A stretch of 64,000 nucleotides of DNA from Plotosus lineatus (lineage: Eukaryota; Chordata; Actinopteri; Siluriformes; Plotosidae), in contig CM045735.1 in the NCBI GenBank assembly GCA_024760905.1, forward strand, positions 32,426,749 through 32,490,748, read 5' to 3'. A program made the position numbers and the translations under genes. The notes beneath the pieces were generated by a model. That model worked only from the letters and a program-made list of their open reading frames with translations. It was not told the origin of the DNA and searched no databases. Positions 11,266 through 24,118 of the stretch are shown piece by piece. Positions within the stretch are counted from its first letter, which is position 1, and each line of letters starts with the position of its first letter.

Positions 11266-14200
11266 GTTTAAATGTCAGGGCAGATCGGTGGATGTTTCTT
11301 CAGTTTACAAAAGACTGAAGAAAGGCTGGCTTGTTGCCATTCTTCAATTTGTTGGAACATGTAACATCGGCTCTTAGTGTCTACTGGCATGGTACTCACC
11401 GAAGTCCATATTCAAGGTTTCAGTGTGGGAATACTTCTCTGCCGGTGTCTGTTTATAAAGATATTGGCTATCGCTCTCAATAAATTGAATACTACTAGGT
11501 TTGGATCCATTTTAAAGGATGGAAGTAAACAAAGCTAACAAACTTTGTAAGGTTCTGTGGACCAAACATTGAAATGCAAACACTTTCAGTCATATAAACC
11601 CCCCATTTTAGAATTTTCTTTTAAACAAATAACACAAAGTTGCTGGAGGAGGGGAGGAGTAATATTATAATTTAGTGTAATACTGTGGGATGTACCATAA
11701 TGGGATGGATAATTTAGTTATGCTCTACCCTCTGTCACTATGTCCCTTCTTCTTGCGATCATGTGTCACGTCACCTACACATTCTGTAACGTCATCATGA
11801 ACTGACTGACCTACACACTCGGTATATCATCATGGTGATGGCCGCTACTACCCTGGGACATCCCACAAGCAGAGCTTATTTCACTGTTTAGTCAGATTTA
11901 GCTTTAGTGATGATTATATTTTCCCCCATAATGCCACTGTGTGTCAAAGTAAAGGGCACATTTGAAAAAGCAGAAGGTATATAACTAGGTTTATTAACCA
12001 ACCAGGCACCGGTCTCATTATCATAATATAAAACCAATGTAATACAGGCACAGCTAACACAATCACAATCACACATGTCGCACAGGTTATGCTAAGAATC
12101 AGGAACAGACAAACAAAGGGGGTCATAAACAGACTAGCAAGTACACAGAAACTAATGTTTGGCAGACTAGGATGCAATAACAATGCTATATATGGCCCAC
12201 CCGAAAGCTCAACAGTTTGTGTACACCTGGGCCATGACCATCAGCACATGCTCACCCTGTACTGAGCCTGCAGGGGCATGTTGTAGCTCTTCCATCATAG
12301 GAAACTGGAAGTGACTATTGGGCTGCCTACACAGTTGAACAGAAGAATACCATGACACCATGTATTTTTCTTGGGTTCCAGTGACACACTTCAGCTTCTC
12401 TTGGGGGATCCCAAGGTCTTTCTAAGCCAGATGAAATATATAATCCCTCCATTGATTTCTGGGTCTACTCCAGGGTCTCCATTCACACATACCCGGAAAA
12501 CCTCTAAGGGAGGCAACAGGGAGGCATTCCAATCAGATGCTGGAACCCACTCAAAATTCATTTTATTTCATTTAAATTAAAAAATAAAGCTAGGGCTTGT
12601 GAAAAATGACATTTGGAAATCTAAATCGTTCTTGTGTCGTGTCACGTCATGTCATGTCAATTTATCGTACAGGATGGTAAATAACCCATCTGATGTCTTT
12701 TCAATATAGATATTTCTCGATCTTGGCGCTCTGTCTTTCTTTTTTTCCCTGATGAGTATTTTTAAAGTTTTGTTTTGCAAACACTGCGATGTATCGAATG
12801 TGCCACGGGCACAAGCACAAATAAGAAAGTTCAGATTTATTCTTACCCTGGAAGCTGTATGTTCTCTGCTAAGATTATCAAGTATATTTCTGAAAATGTC
12901 ATTTAGTTATTACTACAAGCAGTGTTGTTGTGTGCTCATGTCATTATAAGCAATTTAATTTTGTATGTTTTTGTAGAGAGCAAATGGTGCATTAGCACAG
13001 AAAAGGAAGAACAGACAGGAAACACATTTTCTCATCCATCACCTTGTAATAAATGTATGTATAAGGAAGACCTAGGAAGGAGTGGTGAATTTTTATTTTT
13101 TCTTTCCTTGTTTTTTTTTTTTTTTCACTCAGCCATCGAAACAGCTGAAACAGCTACTGGATTGATGGTGACAACAAAGCATACAGACGAATGAAGACCA
13201 TGAAAATTCATTAGTAAAAATATCCATTATACAGGGCTTGAAAAGTGATGAAAAATAACATCATACATACATAAATATAAACTACTGTATTTCTAATGAA
13301 AGGCTCATTTATAGTTAGTGAAAATTAAGGAATCAGAGCAGGAAGCATGTTATATTTTGGGTGCAAGCATTCTGTAACAGCAATAACAAGGTGTTTCCTG
13401 TTAACCAATTAAAATTCTGTATTTTCAGTTGTCTCCAGAATGAAATGAAATCTAAAGCCACCACAAGGATGGGGTTGTGTCATGCCTGAAGTTGACCTTG
13501 GTGCTGCATTAACCACACAAATCCTATAGGTAAATCTAATGTGAGAAAATTGATTCAGTCAGTAATTAGACTAGTATCTATGATAAAATCGTGATTTACT
13601 GAAGACTGATAGCATTTGTTCATAGCAAAAAGGTTGTACCTTTATTTCAAATTGTCTATTTTATTCATTCATCATTTAGTCCTTGTGAGGTTTTCAGTTA
13701 ATTGGTCATCATAAATCATGGTCATTTGTATAATCAGTCTGTTAGATGTGCCCTGCTTGTATCTAAAATCTTTCTTTACCCAGTTTGCCATTCGTTTTTT
13801 TTCTAGCTCAGATTGATTCTATTTCTTGTACTGTATTGTACCACATCTGTTGGTAATAATATCGTATAAAGCCCACTATACACACTGTGGCAGTTTGTCA
13901 CCAAAATCTAGTACAATATTAAGTACGTATAGTGATATCAGGCTAATACTGAGATTGAGATGCATGAAAACAATGGCAGAGTAATAACACGAAGAAAATT
14001 AAAAATGTAATGCCAAAAAAAAAAAAAAAAAATCTTGGTAAGTAAAAAATGTGTTTATGATTATAATCTTACAGTTGTTTTTTTTATTTCAAGTTTTAAA
14101 TTATTGTATTTTTTTCATTGCTCGCTGCATTTATTATTTTTATTTTTTTCTGTAAAAGAATCAGTTATTTCCAGTAGATTAAGAAAATTTAAACCTTGAA

Positions 14201-14269
14201 TCATGTAAAATAAGGGTGGTTGAATCCTTTCATATTTGAATGATACAGTATTAATCTCATAATAAAAAT
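11266..14269. other. Long stretch without recognised genes or repeats
   Basis: The longest unassigned block of the window. It is AT-rich with small homopolymer runs (T at 13112-13127, A at 14016-14031). No open frame has splice context or a recognisable domain. It may hold regulatory DNA, but nothing visible shows that. Confidence 0.4.
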
Positions 14270-14591
14270 CAATTCAGTTCATTTTCTGTAACCGCTTCAT
14301 CCTAATTAGGGTCACGGGGAGGCTGGTGCCCATCCCAGCCAACTCAGGGCGAGGGCAGAGTACACCCTGGACAGCTCGCCAGGCCATCGCAGGGCGGAAA
14401 CACGCTGACGGCTTTGCAGCCTACTCTTGTCGAAAGTCAGCAATGGTTCTTTTACATGCCTCACACCATAGACAGTGAGAGACATGGCCGGCCTTTGATA
14501 ACCCAGTTAGCTGCACTGGGGGGAGTGGGACTCGAACCCCCAACCTTTGGATCAGCGATCCGGCGCCTTATACCACTAGACCACCACTGCC
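14270..14591 (-). mobile_element. SINE-A with tail N, complete with TSD
   Basis: This is the clearest SINE-A/N copy. The tRNA-like head (right end) has an A box as TGGTCTAGTGG and a B box as GGGTTCGAGTCCC on the minus strand. Next come the core, then tail N beginning at the junction near 14395. It is flanked by an exact 14-base duplication, CTCATAATAAAAAT, at 14256-14269 and 14592-14605. Confidence 0.93.
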
Positions 14592-14605
14592 CTCATAATA
14601 AAAAT

Positions 14606-15057
14606 GTTATATAAAATATTTTACATAATCAAGACATTTTTATTAGCGTAGATATAATTATTTTGCAATCTATGGTACCAAAGCATCTGTTACACAGAAA
14701 GTCATACAATGCGTGGCCAATAAATAATTTGAATAAATAAACTCTGGTAATTAATTAATTAACAACAAACAAATATTTTGTTGGACTGATGTTAGTCTTT
14801 ATTATAGCAGATAATCACCATGGAATTGTTTTGACAAACGTAAGCAGCAACACATTTATTTCCTTCTTGTTGGGGGTTTGACATCTTGATTTGATGATGC
14901 TAAAAATGAACCCCTCCATAAAGTCTTCTCTAATACATCCCAAAGACTTTTATCAGGGTTAATGTCAGAACTCTGTGCTGCCAGTTCATGTATAAAAATG
15001 ATTTCTCATGCTCCCTGAATTTCTCTCAGTACTTAGGTCCTAATATTTACATGCGAG
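14606..15057. other. No feature recognised
   Basis: AT-rich sequence without a supported gene. Confidence 0.4.
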
Positions 15058-15340
15058 ACGCACAGCGGTGCAGTAGTTAGAATGCCTACATAACAGCAAG
15101 AATGCTTAGGTTTGATTCCTGGGCTGGGTTTTCTCGGGGTACTCCAGTGTCCTCCCATACTCCAAAAGCATGCATAGTAGGTTATTTGGCCATTCCAATT
15201 TGTCCCTATGTGTGAGAGTGAGTCAAAAGTTTTGGCCCTACAATGGCCTGGTAACCTGTTCGGGGTTTACCCCGCCTGAGATGGCTGGCAGATGCTCTGC
15301 GACCCTAATTACTATCGAGAAGCTTAGAAAATTAATTTGA
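15058..15340 (+). mobile_element. SINE-B copy
   Basis: Head GTGCAGTAGTTAGAAT with a B box at GGTTTGATTCC, shortened body, and a tail N remnant with GACCCTAATTACTATCGAG. Confidence 0.7.
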
Positions 15341-15355
15341 CAAATGAAAAAATAT

Positions 15356-16234
15356 CATATTTTTCAGACCATAAAGCACACATAAAAGCCTTTAATCTAC
15401 AAAAAATTGACTGTGTGCCTTATAATCGGTGTGCCTTGTGTGTGGATGAAGCCGCGTGACTCCATCTCACTGATACCGTAAAAACGCAAGTGAAGCAAAC
15501 TAATTCAGAGGTTACCATCATTCCGGTGGATTAACCAAAGAGCTCCAACTGCTAGATATTGGTGTCAAAAGGACGTAAGTTAAAGGTATCCAGGCTTTAT
15601 GTCCAAATACCCACATTTCTTCTATTGTAGTCAGGTGACCCGCTGGGTAATACGTTATTGGTTTTTTCCACTTAATCTCCGTCTATACAGACCATCTGTC
15701 TTGATACGAGGATCCTTCCACGTCTCAGGATGCTCAGCTGGCTTAATGAGAGTCTCACGTTCATCACCGGGATAAAGCACTGCTCTAGGTCTTGTCCTGA
15801 GACCTCGGATTAAGGTCACGACCAGGATGACTTCTAATCTCCATCTCTATTGATCTGCAACTCCATGCACGTGAGGGAATAATAGATAATAAAATATTAT
15901 AATATATTGTAATAATGAAAAAATAATAGAGGATCTGGGCTTGATGTCCAACTCGTGCAACTGTTAAACTTCGACACTGAAGATGAAGAACTTGATGGAT
16001 TTGTGGAAGAGGAATGAACTGAAATGGGGATTTTTATTGTTTTATATTGTTACAACTGAACAATGTTGAGAGTTACTGTGAATGAGTTGAACCAAGTTTG
16101 AATTATCTGAGTTTTGTTTTGCTTAATGTGCCTTACAATCCGGTGCACCTTATGTATGGACAGAGACTGTTCAAAGACCATTCATTGATGTTGCACCTTA
16201 TCATCTGGTGCGCCTTGTGGCCCAGAAAATATAG
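15356..16234. mobile_element. Putative DNA transposon with imperfect inverted ends
   Basis: The left end CATATTTTTCAGACCATAAA corresponds to CTATATTTTCTGGGCCACAA read inward from the right end. Near both ends the motif GTGCCTTATAATCGGTGTGCC or a variant is repeated (15412-15440, 16129-16152, 16192-16217). TA follows the right end. No transposase was recognised. The terminal pattern resembles a widespread fish MITE family, but the superfamily is unresolved. Confidence 0.6.
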
Positions 16235-17499
16235 TAATTAATTAATTTTTATATCCATTACAGAAGGAAAAAGTCCACTGATTGGAGAACCTAGGCATTC
16301 AGTACATTCAGGTCACCAGCTGACTTCATTTTATTGCCACATAATGTTGCTGAGTCATGACCACACCAACTGTATTGACCAGTGTCTTTTCATGGTTAAC
16401 AGCTGGGAACAGCACAAAATATCAATTGACACCCAATGTCAATGTTAAGAAATGTAAATGTATAAACAAGGTTCATTTATTCAGAAATATATTTCATTCA
16501 GAATTTAACTGAAGCAAAGATACTAAGGTGAGTGGCCTTGGTATATACTGCAATTTTGAGCTGTCCCAGACAAAAATATGACAAAAATATATATAAACAA
16601 GAAACTGATGGTGTCGTTGGTCATGGTTCTAATATAGTGGTCCTCCATCACAGTTGAAAATTTCCGTTGTCATGGGCTTGCAACCAAAGATAGCCTGAGA
16701 CAAAATTCTGACAGTGTCAGAAATAAAAAATGACCACGTTAAAATGTGACTGCTGCTACGTAAGTATGTTGACTTGTATTTTGTATGGATCTTGTACAAT
16801 ACGTGTCACACCCTAAAAGCCAACAAGAAAGCGCTGTGCTGGCACCATACTCGTGGCCCCATGGAGGCCATGAATGTAGAGTAAATATGTGGTAATCGGT
16901 TGTTCGAACCGTGCGGAGAGGGTAATAGTCAAGCGGGGGAATTTTTTGTCTCCAATTATTTAAAAGCCTGGACTTTTATTTTGTGTCCTGTTTTGTTTAT
17001 AACAATGAGAAAGCTATTAATTTGAAAGAATTATATTGAAAGCAAAATGAGCAAGACTGAGGGAAGGTATGTGTTGTTGTCTATTTTGGGTGGGTAGGAG
17101 CAAATCAGTGAAGCCCCAACTTTAGCATGTGCTTCTTCTCTGTTTGTAAGGGTTAATTCCGTCACACAAAGCTAATTTCTGAAGGTATCTCTGTGGTGCC
17201 AGTTGGTACAGACCATGAAAGTAATTAGAGGGAGCTATTGCATCAGCCCACATCCTTTGTCATTGTAAACTGTTTATGTGGCCTTTAGTATGGGAATGTG
17301 CTGTTGTAACCGGGGGCAGCACCTGGTCACCTGACACTATTGGAGTCCACCTATATTGAAATGTATCACAGCTTACAATTCGGTCTTATAGTCTATACAC
17401 ATTAAACTGGGTCATATGGCAGTTTATTCGATCCACATAGCACAGTGTGGCTTTTAATAAAATTACAAGGTAGGATAAGTCTGTTGAGCTTTTTAGAGC
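16235..17499. other. No gene recognised
   Basis: AT-rich. A tRNA B-box-like GGTTGTTCGAACC at 16898-16910 hints at a lone SINE fragment, but no family is assignable. Confidence 0.35.
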
Positions 17500-17757
17500 C
17501 TGAGCTTATCCCTAGCTTCCATATGTGGAAGTGACTAGGAGTTCAACTCCTTCTGGATGGGACACTGGTCCATAGCAGATTACCTTATAATCTTACAATC
17601 TTTACTGGTATCATTTGGGGCAACAGAGGACCACTTGTGGTTAAGACCTTTCCCAGGGGTCTTAGCATGCAGGGTTAGGGTAATCTGCTGATCTTAAACG
17701 GGGAATCTGTTGATCATGAGTGCCCAGCACCCTAACTACTGTACCAGCATCCCCATG
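17500..17757 (-). mobile_element. Probable SINE-like repeat, unassigned family
   Basis: On the minus strand the right end starts GGGGATGCTGGTACAGTAGT, a tRNA-head-like pattern, and is followed by a repeat-like body (AAGACCCCTGGGAAAGGTC). Only one copy is in the window, so the assignment is tentative. Confidence 0.4.
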
Positions 17758-19686
17758 AATAAATTTATACAATTGCTTAAATCTTATCATTTGTATGTCT
17801 TTTTGTATTTGTATATGTACATGTATATGTATTTGTATATGTATACCATATGCAAGTGATAATGAGTACCATGAAAATATGTTGGAATATTATTGCTATG
17901 GCTTCGGGATCAAGTTACCAATTTTATGGGTTTTTTAGTCTCATGTCAACATGGACTGGCAAAAATAGTGGTGCAAAACTCCTTCCCTGGGGACTTTTGC
18001 TCCAACCATATTGGTGGCAGATCTTCATTTCTGTCTTAAGTCTTCATTAGAAGATTATGTGGTCAGTTGGGTATGTTTACGGTTGGAATAAAGGTCTTCA
18101 GGAAAGTAGTCTTCAGGTGTGCATGATATGTAAATATGTGTACATGGTGGTTGGAAATGCTTTGGTTTTCCATTCATTTTTTATTCCCACCTTATGTCCA
18201 GTATTCTTGTGATCAGCTCTGGATCTAGCTTGATCCTTATCGGGAAAAAGAGGTAGCTTAAAATATATATACGAATGTTGACAGAACAACAAAATTGCCT
18301 TTTGCACGCCTGAGTTTGCCCAGTTGGTGGTTGAATATTCAAATACTTCTTTGATCTGTGATCTAAACATTGATTACAATCTCTATGTTGCTGGAGTCAT
18401 TGGCCTTGATTTTAAGTTCTCTGAAGGCTCCACAGAATTGGTTTCACATTCGGCTCCTCTGTTGTTCTCATTAATGAACTGAATATGTCTACTGAGACAA
18501 TAACCTCCATTTTGTCCAGCTTGCATGTGCTTATGCATGTAAAGATGAGATCAGTGTTTGCTCTTCACATGACCTTAATGTACTCTTTTAAAACAATGAA
18601 GCAAGAATCAGATGAATCCCAAGTCTCATGAGAATTAAATCAGTGTTTTGGTTTAAAATTACGATCCTGCAGACACTTGGTAAAAACTTCTGCTGGAAAC
18701 GTAGCACTTTCAGAGCTATTTAATGCAACTTTTGCAAAGTATAGAATTAAACTGAGCTTGTCCACAACTATGCCCAGCTTTTTGGAGGTTTTCACAGAGG
18801 AAAAAAAAAATAAGCTGCCATCAATGTAGTGTCATTCAACAAACTGTCTTGCTTGAGCAGCGAAAACACATTCTCACTCCATTGCTGTCCACTTCAGGTT
18901 ATAAATTGCCAAAGCTAATGAGACATGATTGCCAACAACCTACACCAGTACATTGTAGTCAACAATCTGTTGTTTGGGAAATTATAGGAATAGAGGTGGT
19001 TGTGTGTTTGGCTGGCGGGCAGTGAAACATTTGCTGAATGTAAGACATTTCTTTCTAAGACTCCAATCTATAGTAGAATAAGAACCCCAAAGGTTCCCAA
19101 GGATGATAAACAACAAATTATTGTACAGGGTCACCAAAAAACTCTTCTACATTTCAAAGTACATGGAAAAATTAAAATGCGTATGCAGTTTTCCTCTGTG
19201 ACCTGGAAAAGTAAGTCATGGTCACTCACACACAAGCTCATCGTAGCACTCATAGTAGTGATCAAGCATACAAAGTCTGAAAGTCCCAGCTTCAGAGTGA
19301 GGCAAGTAAATGTCCAGAAACTAAAGTGTGATGGACGGAACCCAATCCTATAGCCCTATATATCAGCGCGTTGAACATCTAGGGACAGATGAGCTGTAAT
19401 GAGTTTAATGCTTCGTTGTTACCTCAAATGGAAGTGGGTTTTGATGAGAAGCTGCATGACATGTCAGTGTGACTGTTGAAATGATGTGATGATCACTACT
19501 GTGTAGTATTTTCTGAATCTGTGGCTATATCTTTACCTTCCATTGGCTTCTCGAGGTGCAGTCTCAGCAATACAGTTTTCTTTAAGGGCATTCCATATAC
19601 AGTACCTCAATCTGTCGTTCTTTCAGAGCTTTGTTTCATTTTCACATTTTGTAGTTTTGTATTTAGAAAATGAATGAATTAGTGAG
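17758..19686. other. Unassigned sequence
   Basis: Several short open frames occur on both strands (for example 18113-18370 minus and 19000-19353 plus). They show no recognisable domain and no splice context, and I do not regard them as genes. An old LINE remnant is possible here but unproven. Confidence 0.35.
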
Positions 19687-19854
19687 CCCTGCGATGGCCT
19701 GGCAAGCTGCCCAGGGTGTACTCTGCCCTCTCCCAAAGTTGGCTGAGATGGGCACCAACTTCCCCGTGACCCTAATTAGGATTAAGCCATTCAGAAAATA
19801 AATAAATGAATGAATGAATGAATGAATGAATGAATGAATGAATATTCTACCCAT
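19687..19854 (+). mobile_element. Tail N only, with (AATG)n expansion
   Basis: Starts CCCTGCGATGGCCTGGCAAG and continues to GACCCTAATTAGGATTAAG, followed by about 13 AATG units. Head and core are absent, so it is a 5'-truncated SINE with its simple-sequence tail expanded. Confidence 0.85.
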
Positions 19855-20037
19855 CTCCAATCCTTTATCTTTCATTTTGGACACTAGTGGACCACCAAAT
19901 TATGATACATAGTACAAAAATTATACAGTGCTTTAGGAAATTGGTTTGTCTGTTTGACTTCCTCCTCCCATATGTTTTTTTACACTCTGCTCTGATTGGT
20001 CACCTTTCTGAAGTTGTTCAACTTTATGGTGTAGCAT

Positions 20038-20195
20038 GGAGGTGATGTAAGTGGTAAGCACTGTCACTGTACAGCAAGCAGGATCTGGGCTTCAAACTGG
20101 GCCAGTGTACAGATGTCTTTCAGTGTAGATTGTTCTCCTTCTGCCTGCATGGGATTCATTTGAGTACTCTAGTTTCCTCCCACAGTCCACAGTGT
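20038..20195 (+). mobile_element. SINE-B 5' half
   Basis: Head with AAGTGGTAAGCACTG and GGCTTCAAACTGG, then GTTTCCTCCCACAGTCCA. The rest is missing. Confidence 0.55.
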
Positions 20196-20405
20196 TGTTT
20201 TAATATTGATGACTATAAAATTAATACATGTGTTTTTTTAATTACCACGATAACATACTCGAGTTTTATGTAATTAGATTTTTTTTTAAATTACAAAAAA
20301 ACAGATGTTCTATTTCACAGCAGCAATAGAAAATAATTCATATTATAAACACACTGTCAGAGCTTGCAGAAGTTTATTAATGCTACTATTTACTAATATT
20401 GATTG

Positions 20406-20648
20406 CTAGATTGAGATGGTTTGGACATGTACAGAGGAGGGATAGTGAATATACTGGTAATAGGATGTTGAGGTTGGAACTACCAGGCAGAAGGCCGAGA
20501 GGAAGACCAAAGAGAAGATTTATGGATGTGGTGAAGGAGGATATAAAGGTAGTTGGAGTAAGAGTAGAAGATGTAGAGGATAGGGTGAGATGGAGGCAGA
20601 TGATTCGCTGTGGTGACCCCTGAAGGGAAAAGCTGAAAGGAAAAGAAG
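20406..20648 (+). mobile_element. RTE LINE 3' end, 243 bp, exact TSD
   Basis: Matches the end of the RTE at 41298-44454, including the C-terminal codons for [13 protein letters not shown] and the 3' motif GATGATTCGCTGTGG. Flanked by an exact 18-base duplication, ATTTACTAATATTGATTG, at 20388-20405 and 20649-20666. The coding part is still open to its normal end (CGDP, then stop). Confidence 0.93.
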
Positions 20649-20934
20649 ATTTACTAATATTGATTGTTGATTATCTGCTGCACAACATAATTTTTTGAAT
20701 GTGGAATATTTATCTAACCCAGTGTGGGCTAAAAAATCGAGACACTGGCAGACCTGATAGTCTGTTGCTTGTTTTAAGCTAAAAACATGCATAAAATGCT
20801 CGTGGTTCAGCCTAAAGGCAATCAAAAAAAATTATACTTTCAAATGGCAAAAAAGAGTGAATTACTGGTAACAAAAGGTTATTGGCTAGATAATGTAATT
20901 AGTATTTCAATGTAAAAACATTTTTGCTCCTTTT

Positions 20935-21190
20935 TTAACCCATAGGAGACCATACTCCGGTGTCCTCCTACAATCCGAAGACATGCACATTCGGTTAACT
21001 GGCAGCTCGAAATTGACACTAGGCGTGAATGTGAGAGTGAATTGCTGCAAGTGTGTTGCCCGTGCAGTAGTCTGGCAAGCTGTGTATGGTGTACCCTGAT
21101 CAAGCCAGTGTCTGCACAGACAGGCTCCACAGCCTCCCCTACACTTTTAGGGTTAAGCAATTTGGGTAAATGAGTGAGAGAATGATGAGT
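20935..21190 (+). mobile_element. SINE-B 3' half
   Basis: Begins in the body (GGTGTCCTCCTACAATCC) and runs through a diverged tail N (CTTTTAGGGTTAAGC). Confidence 0.6.
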
Positions 21191-21999
21191 GGTTTGGTTG
21201 GTGTGGTTTGTAAAGTGTATTCCTTCACTGCATTTGACACTGTGAGGTGCTATTAAAGAATAACCACACTATATAATGTAGAATAATATGGACACCATAA
21301 AAATAAAGATGATGAAATACAGTTTGATCCTATTGATGTACTCTATTCTTACAATATCGGCAAAACACTTTGCTGCCACCTAGAGACCAACTTGGATGAA
21401 ATTTTAGTTTTAGATTAATTATTAAATGGTACAATAAACAGGCATTTAAGGGGACAGAGATAATGAAATACTTAAAATCCATAAATCATTTTAGAGACAG
21501 TTCACTGCCTGTATGTTTGGAATGTGTAGAAATATTTAATACAATATTACACAGGGAATGTTAATGTGTTTGCCTTCAACAACAGTGCCAAAGGTTTGCA
21601 CTGATAATAAAATCACCATGAAGATAGATGATAACAATTGAGTTCATGTTTACATGGTTTTATTTATTCCTGCTCTTGATTGCACACAACCTCTGAATGA
21701 TTAATAGATGGTGTACATATTCATAGTACTGTACTCAGCTCAGTGCTTTCAAGTAAAAATACTGAAATTATTATTTGTTTCTACATTAAAAAAAACACTA
21801 TAAAGTGCTGTAAACTTTAATAAATGCAAACATTTGATGTGATGACCTTTTGCTTTAAATAAGACTTTCAGGTACAGTGTGTGTGTAGTTTATATGGAAA
21901 TGAGCTGTAAGTGTTACTGTGCATCACTCGAAGCCAACCACAGTTCTTCTGAAGGATTTGACTCTCTCTCACTCACTGCTCATTTATGCAGCAGAACCA
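21191..21999. other. No feature recognised
   Basis: AT-rich sequence without a supported gene or repeat. Confidence 0.4.
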
Positions 22000-22240
22000 G
22001 GCAGTCAGGCATCAAGAAGGTTATAGATTCGAGCCATGTGTCCCAGTGTAGGCGTTTCTCTGTGTATAGTTTACATTGTTCTCCCTGTGAATGTGTGGGT
22101 TTCCTCCTGCAGTCCAAAGACATGCACATTAGGTTAATTGACTGTTTCAAATTGACCCTAGTTGTTAATATGAATGCATGTCTCTCAAAGTGTGACCGTG
22201 CCAAATAAGCAGTGGACGGATAATGGATGGATGGATGGAT
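22000..22240 (+). mobile_element. SINE-B copy, tail shortened
   Basis: B box at ATAGATTCGAGCC, then GTGGGTTTCCTCCTGCAG and a body ending in a (GGAT)n run near 22219-22240. Confidence 0.6.
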
Positions 22241-22377
22241 GTTTTTATTTGAAGAACACATAAGGTGATCAAACATTTCCCATTTCAGATTGAGCCACTT
22301 TCGTGGTTTCTGTTGCAACGTGGGCGGTTTTTCTTTAGCCTCTTACAAAACCTTTTTCTATTAAACAAAATCTATTC

Positions 22378-22512
22378 ATTCGTAGGGGCAATTAGGAACA
22401 GCCAGTTAGCCTAATGTGCATGACTTTGGACTCGAAGAAAACTGAAATACCTGGAGGAACCCAAGACATTCTTGCTGTGAGACGGACATGTTAACCACTA
22501 CATATATCCTGA
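22378..22512 (-). mobile_element. SINE-B fragment
   Basis: The minus-strand body (plus-strand GGGGCAATTAGGAACAGCC) ends in a head fragment, CTTGCTGTGAGACGGACATG. Confidence 0.6.
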
Positions 22513-22537
22513 ACAGTACACTAGTTCACTGCATGGC

Positions 22538-22538
<1 letters not shown>

Positions 22539-22582
<44 letters not shown>
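22539..22582. repeat. (CA)22 microsatellite
   Basis: An uninterrupted AC run. Confidence 0.95.
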
Positions 22583-22586
<4 letters not shown>

Positions 22587-22589
22587 TCT

Positions 22590-22754
22590 TACCCAGAAGC
22601 AATTTGGAGTTTGCATGTCCTCCCAATGCTTGTGTGGGTTTCCTCCGGGTTCTCTGGTTTCCTTCTACAGTCAAAAGATATGTACGTAAAGCTACTTTGC
22701 TGTTTCAAATTTCCCCTTGGTGTGAATGTGAATGTAAATGGGTTGTGTGTGTGT

Positions 22755-22811
<57 letters not shown>

Positions 22812-22880
22812 GCCTTTCTTCACTGTCAGCTTTTGGTAGGATCAAGTGGTTCACCAAATGAGTGACTGAGTGAGTGAGAG
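22590..22880 (+). mobile_element. SINE-B body interrupted by a long (GT)n
   Basis: The body GGGTTTCCTCCGGGTTCTC is followed by the usual TGTGAATGTGAATG-type stretch, here expanded into a GT tract. A truncated tail ends in (GAGT)n near 22862-22880. Confidence 0.65.
22744..22810. repeat. (GT)n microsatellite inside SINE-B
   Basis: About 33 GT units with one interruption. It sits at the GGTTGTGTGTG position of the SINE-B consensus, so it probably grew from that seed. Confidence 0.93.
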
Positions 22881-23034
22881 AGAGAAAAGAAATAAAAGTG
22901 TTTTATGTTTTTAAGTGTACGGATATTAAGACTATGTTTAGGCATAGCATTAATAATTGTTAGTGGAAGGTCTTGACAGGGATGGTAAGATAAGTGAGTG
23001 ATTTAATAAGATAATGTTAAACTAGCATTTGGCT

Positions 23035-23455
23035 CTCAGGTGGTGCATCGACACGGTGCATGACTATCAACCTGAAGATCGGGAATTCAAATTCAGGTTG
23101 ATGGCACAGCCAACCTTGAATGGGAGTCCATGGGCAGCTAACTGGCTGACCTCTTACGGTAGGGATGGATGGCATACGCTCACTTCCCTGTCACGTACAG
23201 TGATTACCAGCCAATGATTGGCATCTCTGAGCTCATTCGTACAAGTGGGTGGACAGTACACTGAGTGTGTGAGTCTGCCCGTAATATACATGTGCAGTAG
23301 TTCGTAAAGAGGTGAGTGGCAGCATGGCATGTCAGGGAGAGGGCATGCGCATGCTGACACTCCTCCCTGGTTGGTGGTGGTCTTGTTATAGGAAAGGCAA
23401 TATATGAAAGGTGGGACTTTGATCGGACTAAAATTAGGATTAGAAAATTTTAAAA
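23035..23455 (+). mobile_element. SINE-C copy
   Basis: The tRNA-like start CTCAGGTGGTGCATCGACA shares its layout with copies at 48575-48945 and 60345-60633: GGTGCAT/CATCAACAAGGTG at the start, TGGGAGTCCATGGG, ACTTCCCTGTCAC, CTCCCTGGTTGGTGGTGG. This recurrence, rather than a known family name, is the basis for calling it a SINE. Confidence 0.65.
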
Positions 23456-24118
23456 ATGCCAAATAAATAAATAAATTTTAAACTAAAAACAAGACCGTAA
23501 GATATATTTTAATTGTTTGCCATAGAGTACATGTTATCCAAGTTTGCAATATTCCCTTTTGCTTTTTTCAGCCATTGGTACCTGTTTAGACAGCATAAAT
23601 TATCATTTACATCCCAAAATAACCAGACAAAAAGTCGCTGGTACATCACACATCATCAATAAGAATAGTTCTTCTTTTGCAGCAACTTTCAGTTCAGTAC
23701 ATCAGTCTCTAAAGTGTAAGAAAAACACTCCTTCTTGTTCTTGCCCTCCTTAAAATGGAATCGTAGATCGCTATATAGATGTCTAGAAATATTTCAAAAG
23801 ACTTGGTTCAATAAAAAGAACTTTTGAATAAATCAATGTAGACAGCAATATGATCTCCTGCTCTGCTCCCAGACTTGAACCAGAAGAGTGCAGCACTCTA
23901 TTTGAGGGTATCGGGTGAAAATAGTGCAAAAGCTTTTTTAAATAACCGAGAAACAAGTGGAAGTTTCTTCTCAAGGAAATATCTGAAAAATTTTATATAG
24001 TTTTCAGGTCAAGAGCTTAGTGTTTGGTAACAATCTCTGAATCTTGCTATTGTTTTCTGTCTAATAGAGAAAAACCACACTAGGTGGTTATGATACCTTT
24101 GGTGAAATAATGACAATA
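23456..24118. other. No gene recognised
   Basis: AT-rich, with a short (AAAT)n run at 23460-23476. Confidence 0.4.

Noticed and set aside
17850..19353. Host exons among short frames at 17850-18050, 18113-18370 and 19000-19353
   Set aside because: No recognisable domain, no consistent splice sites, ordinary AT-rich composition.
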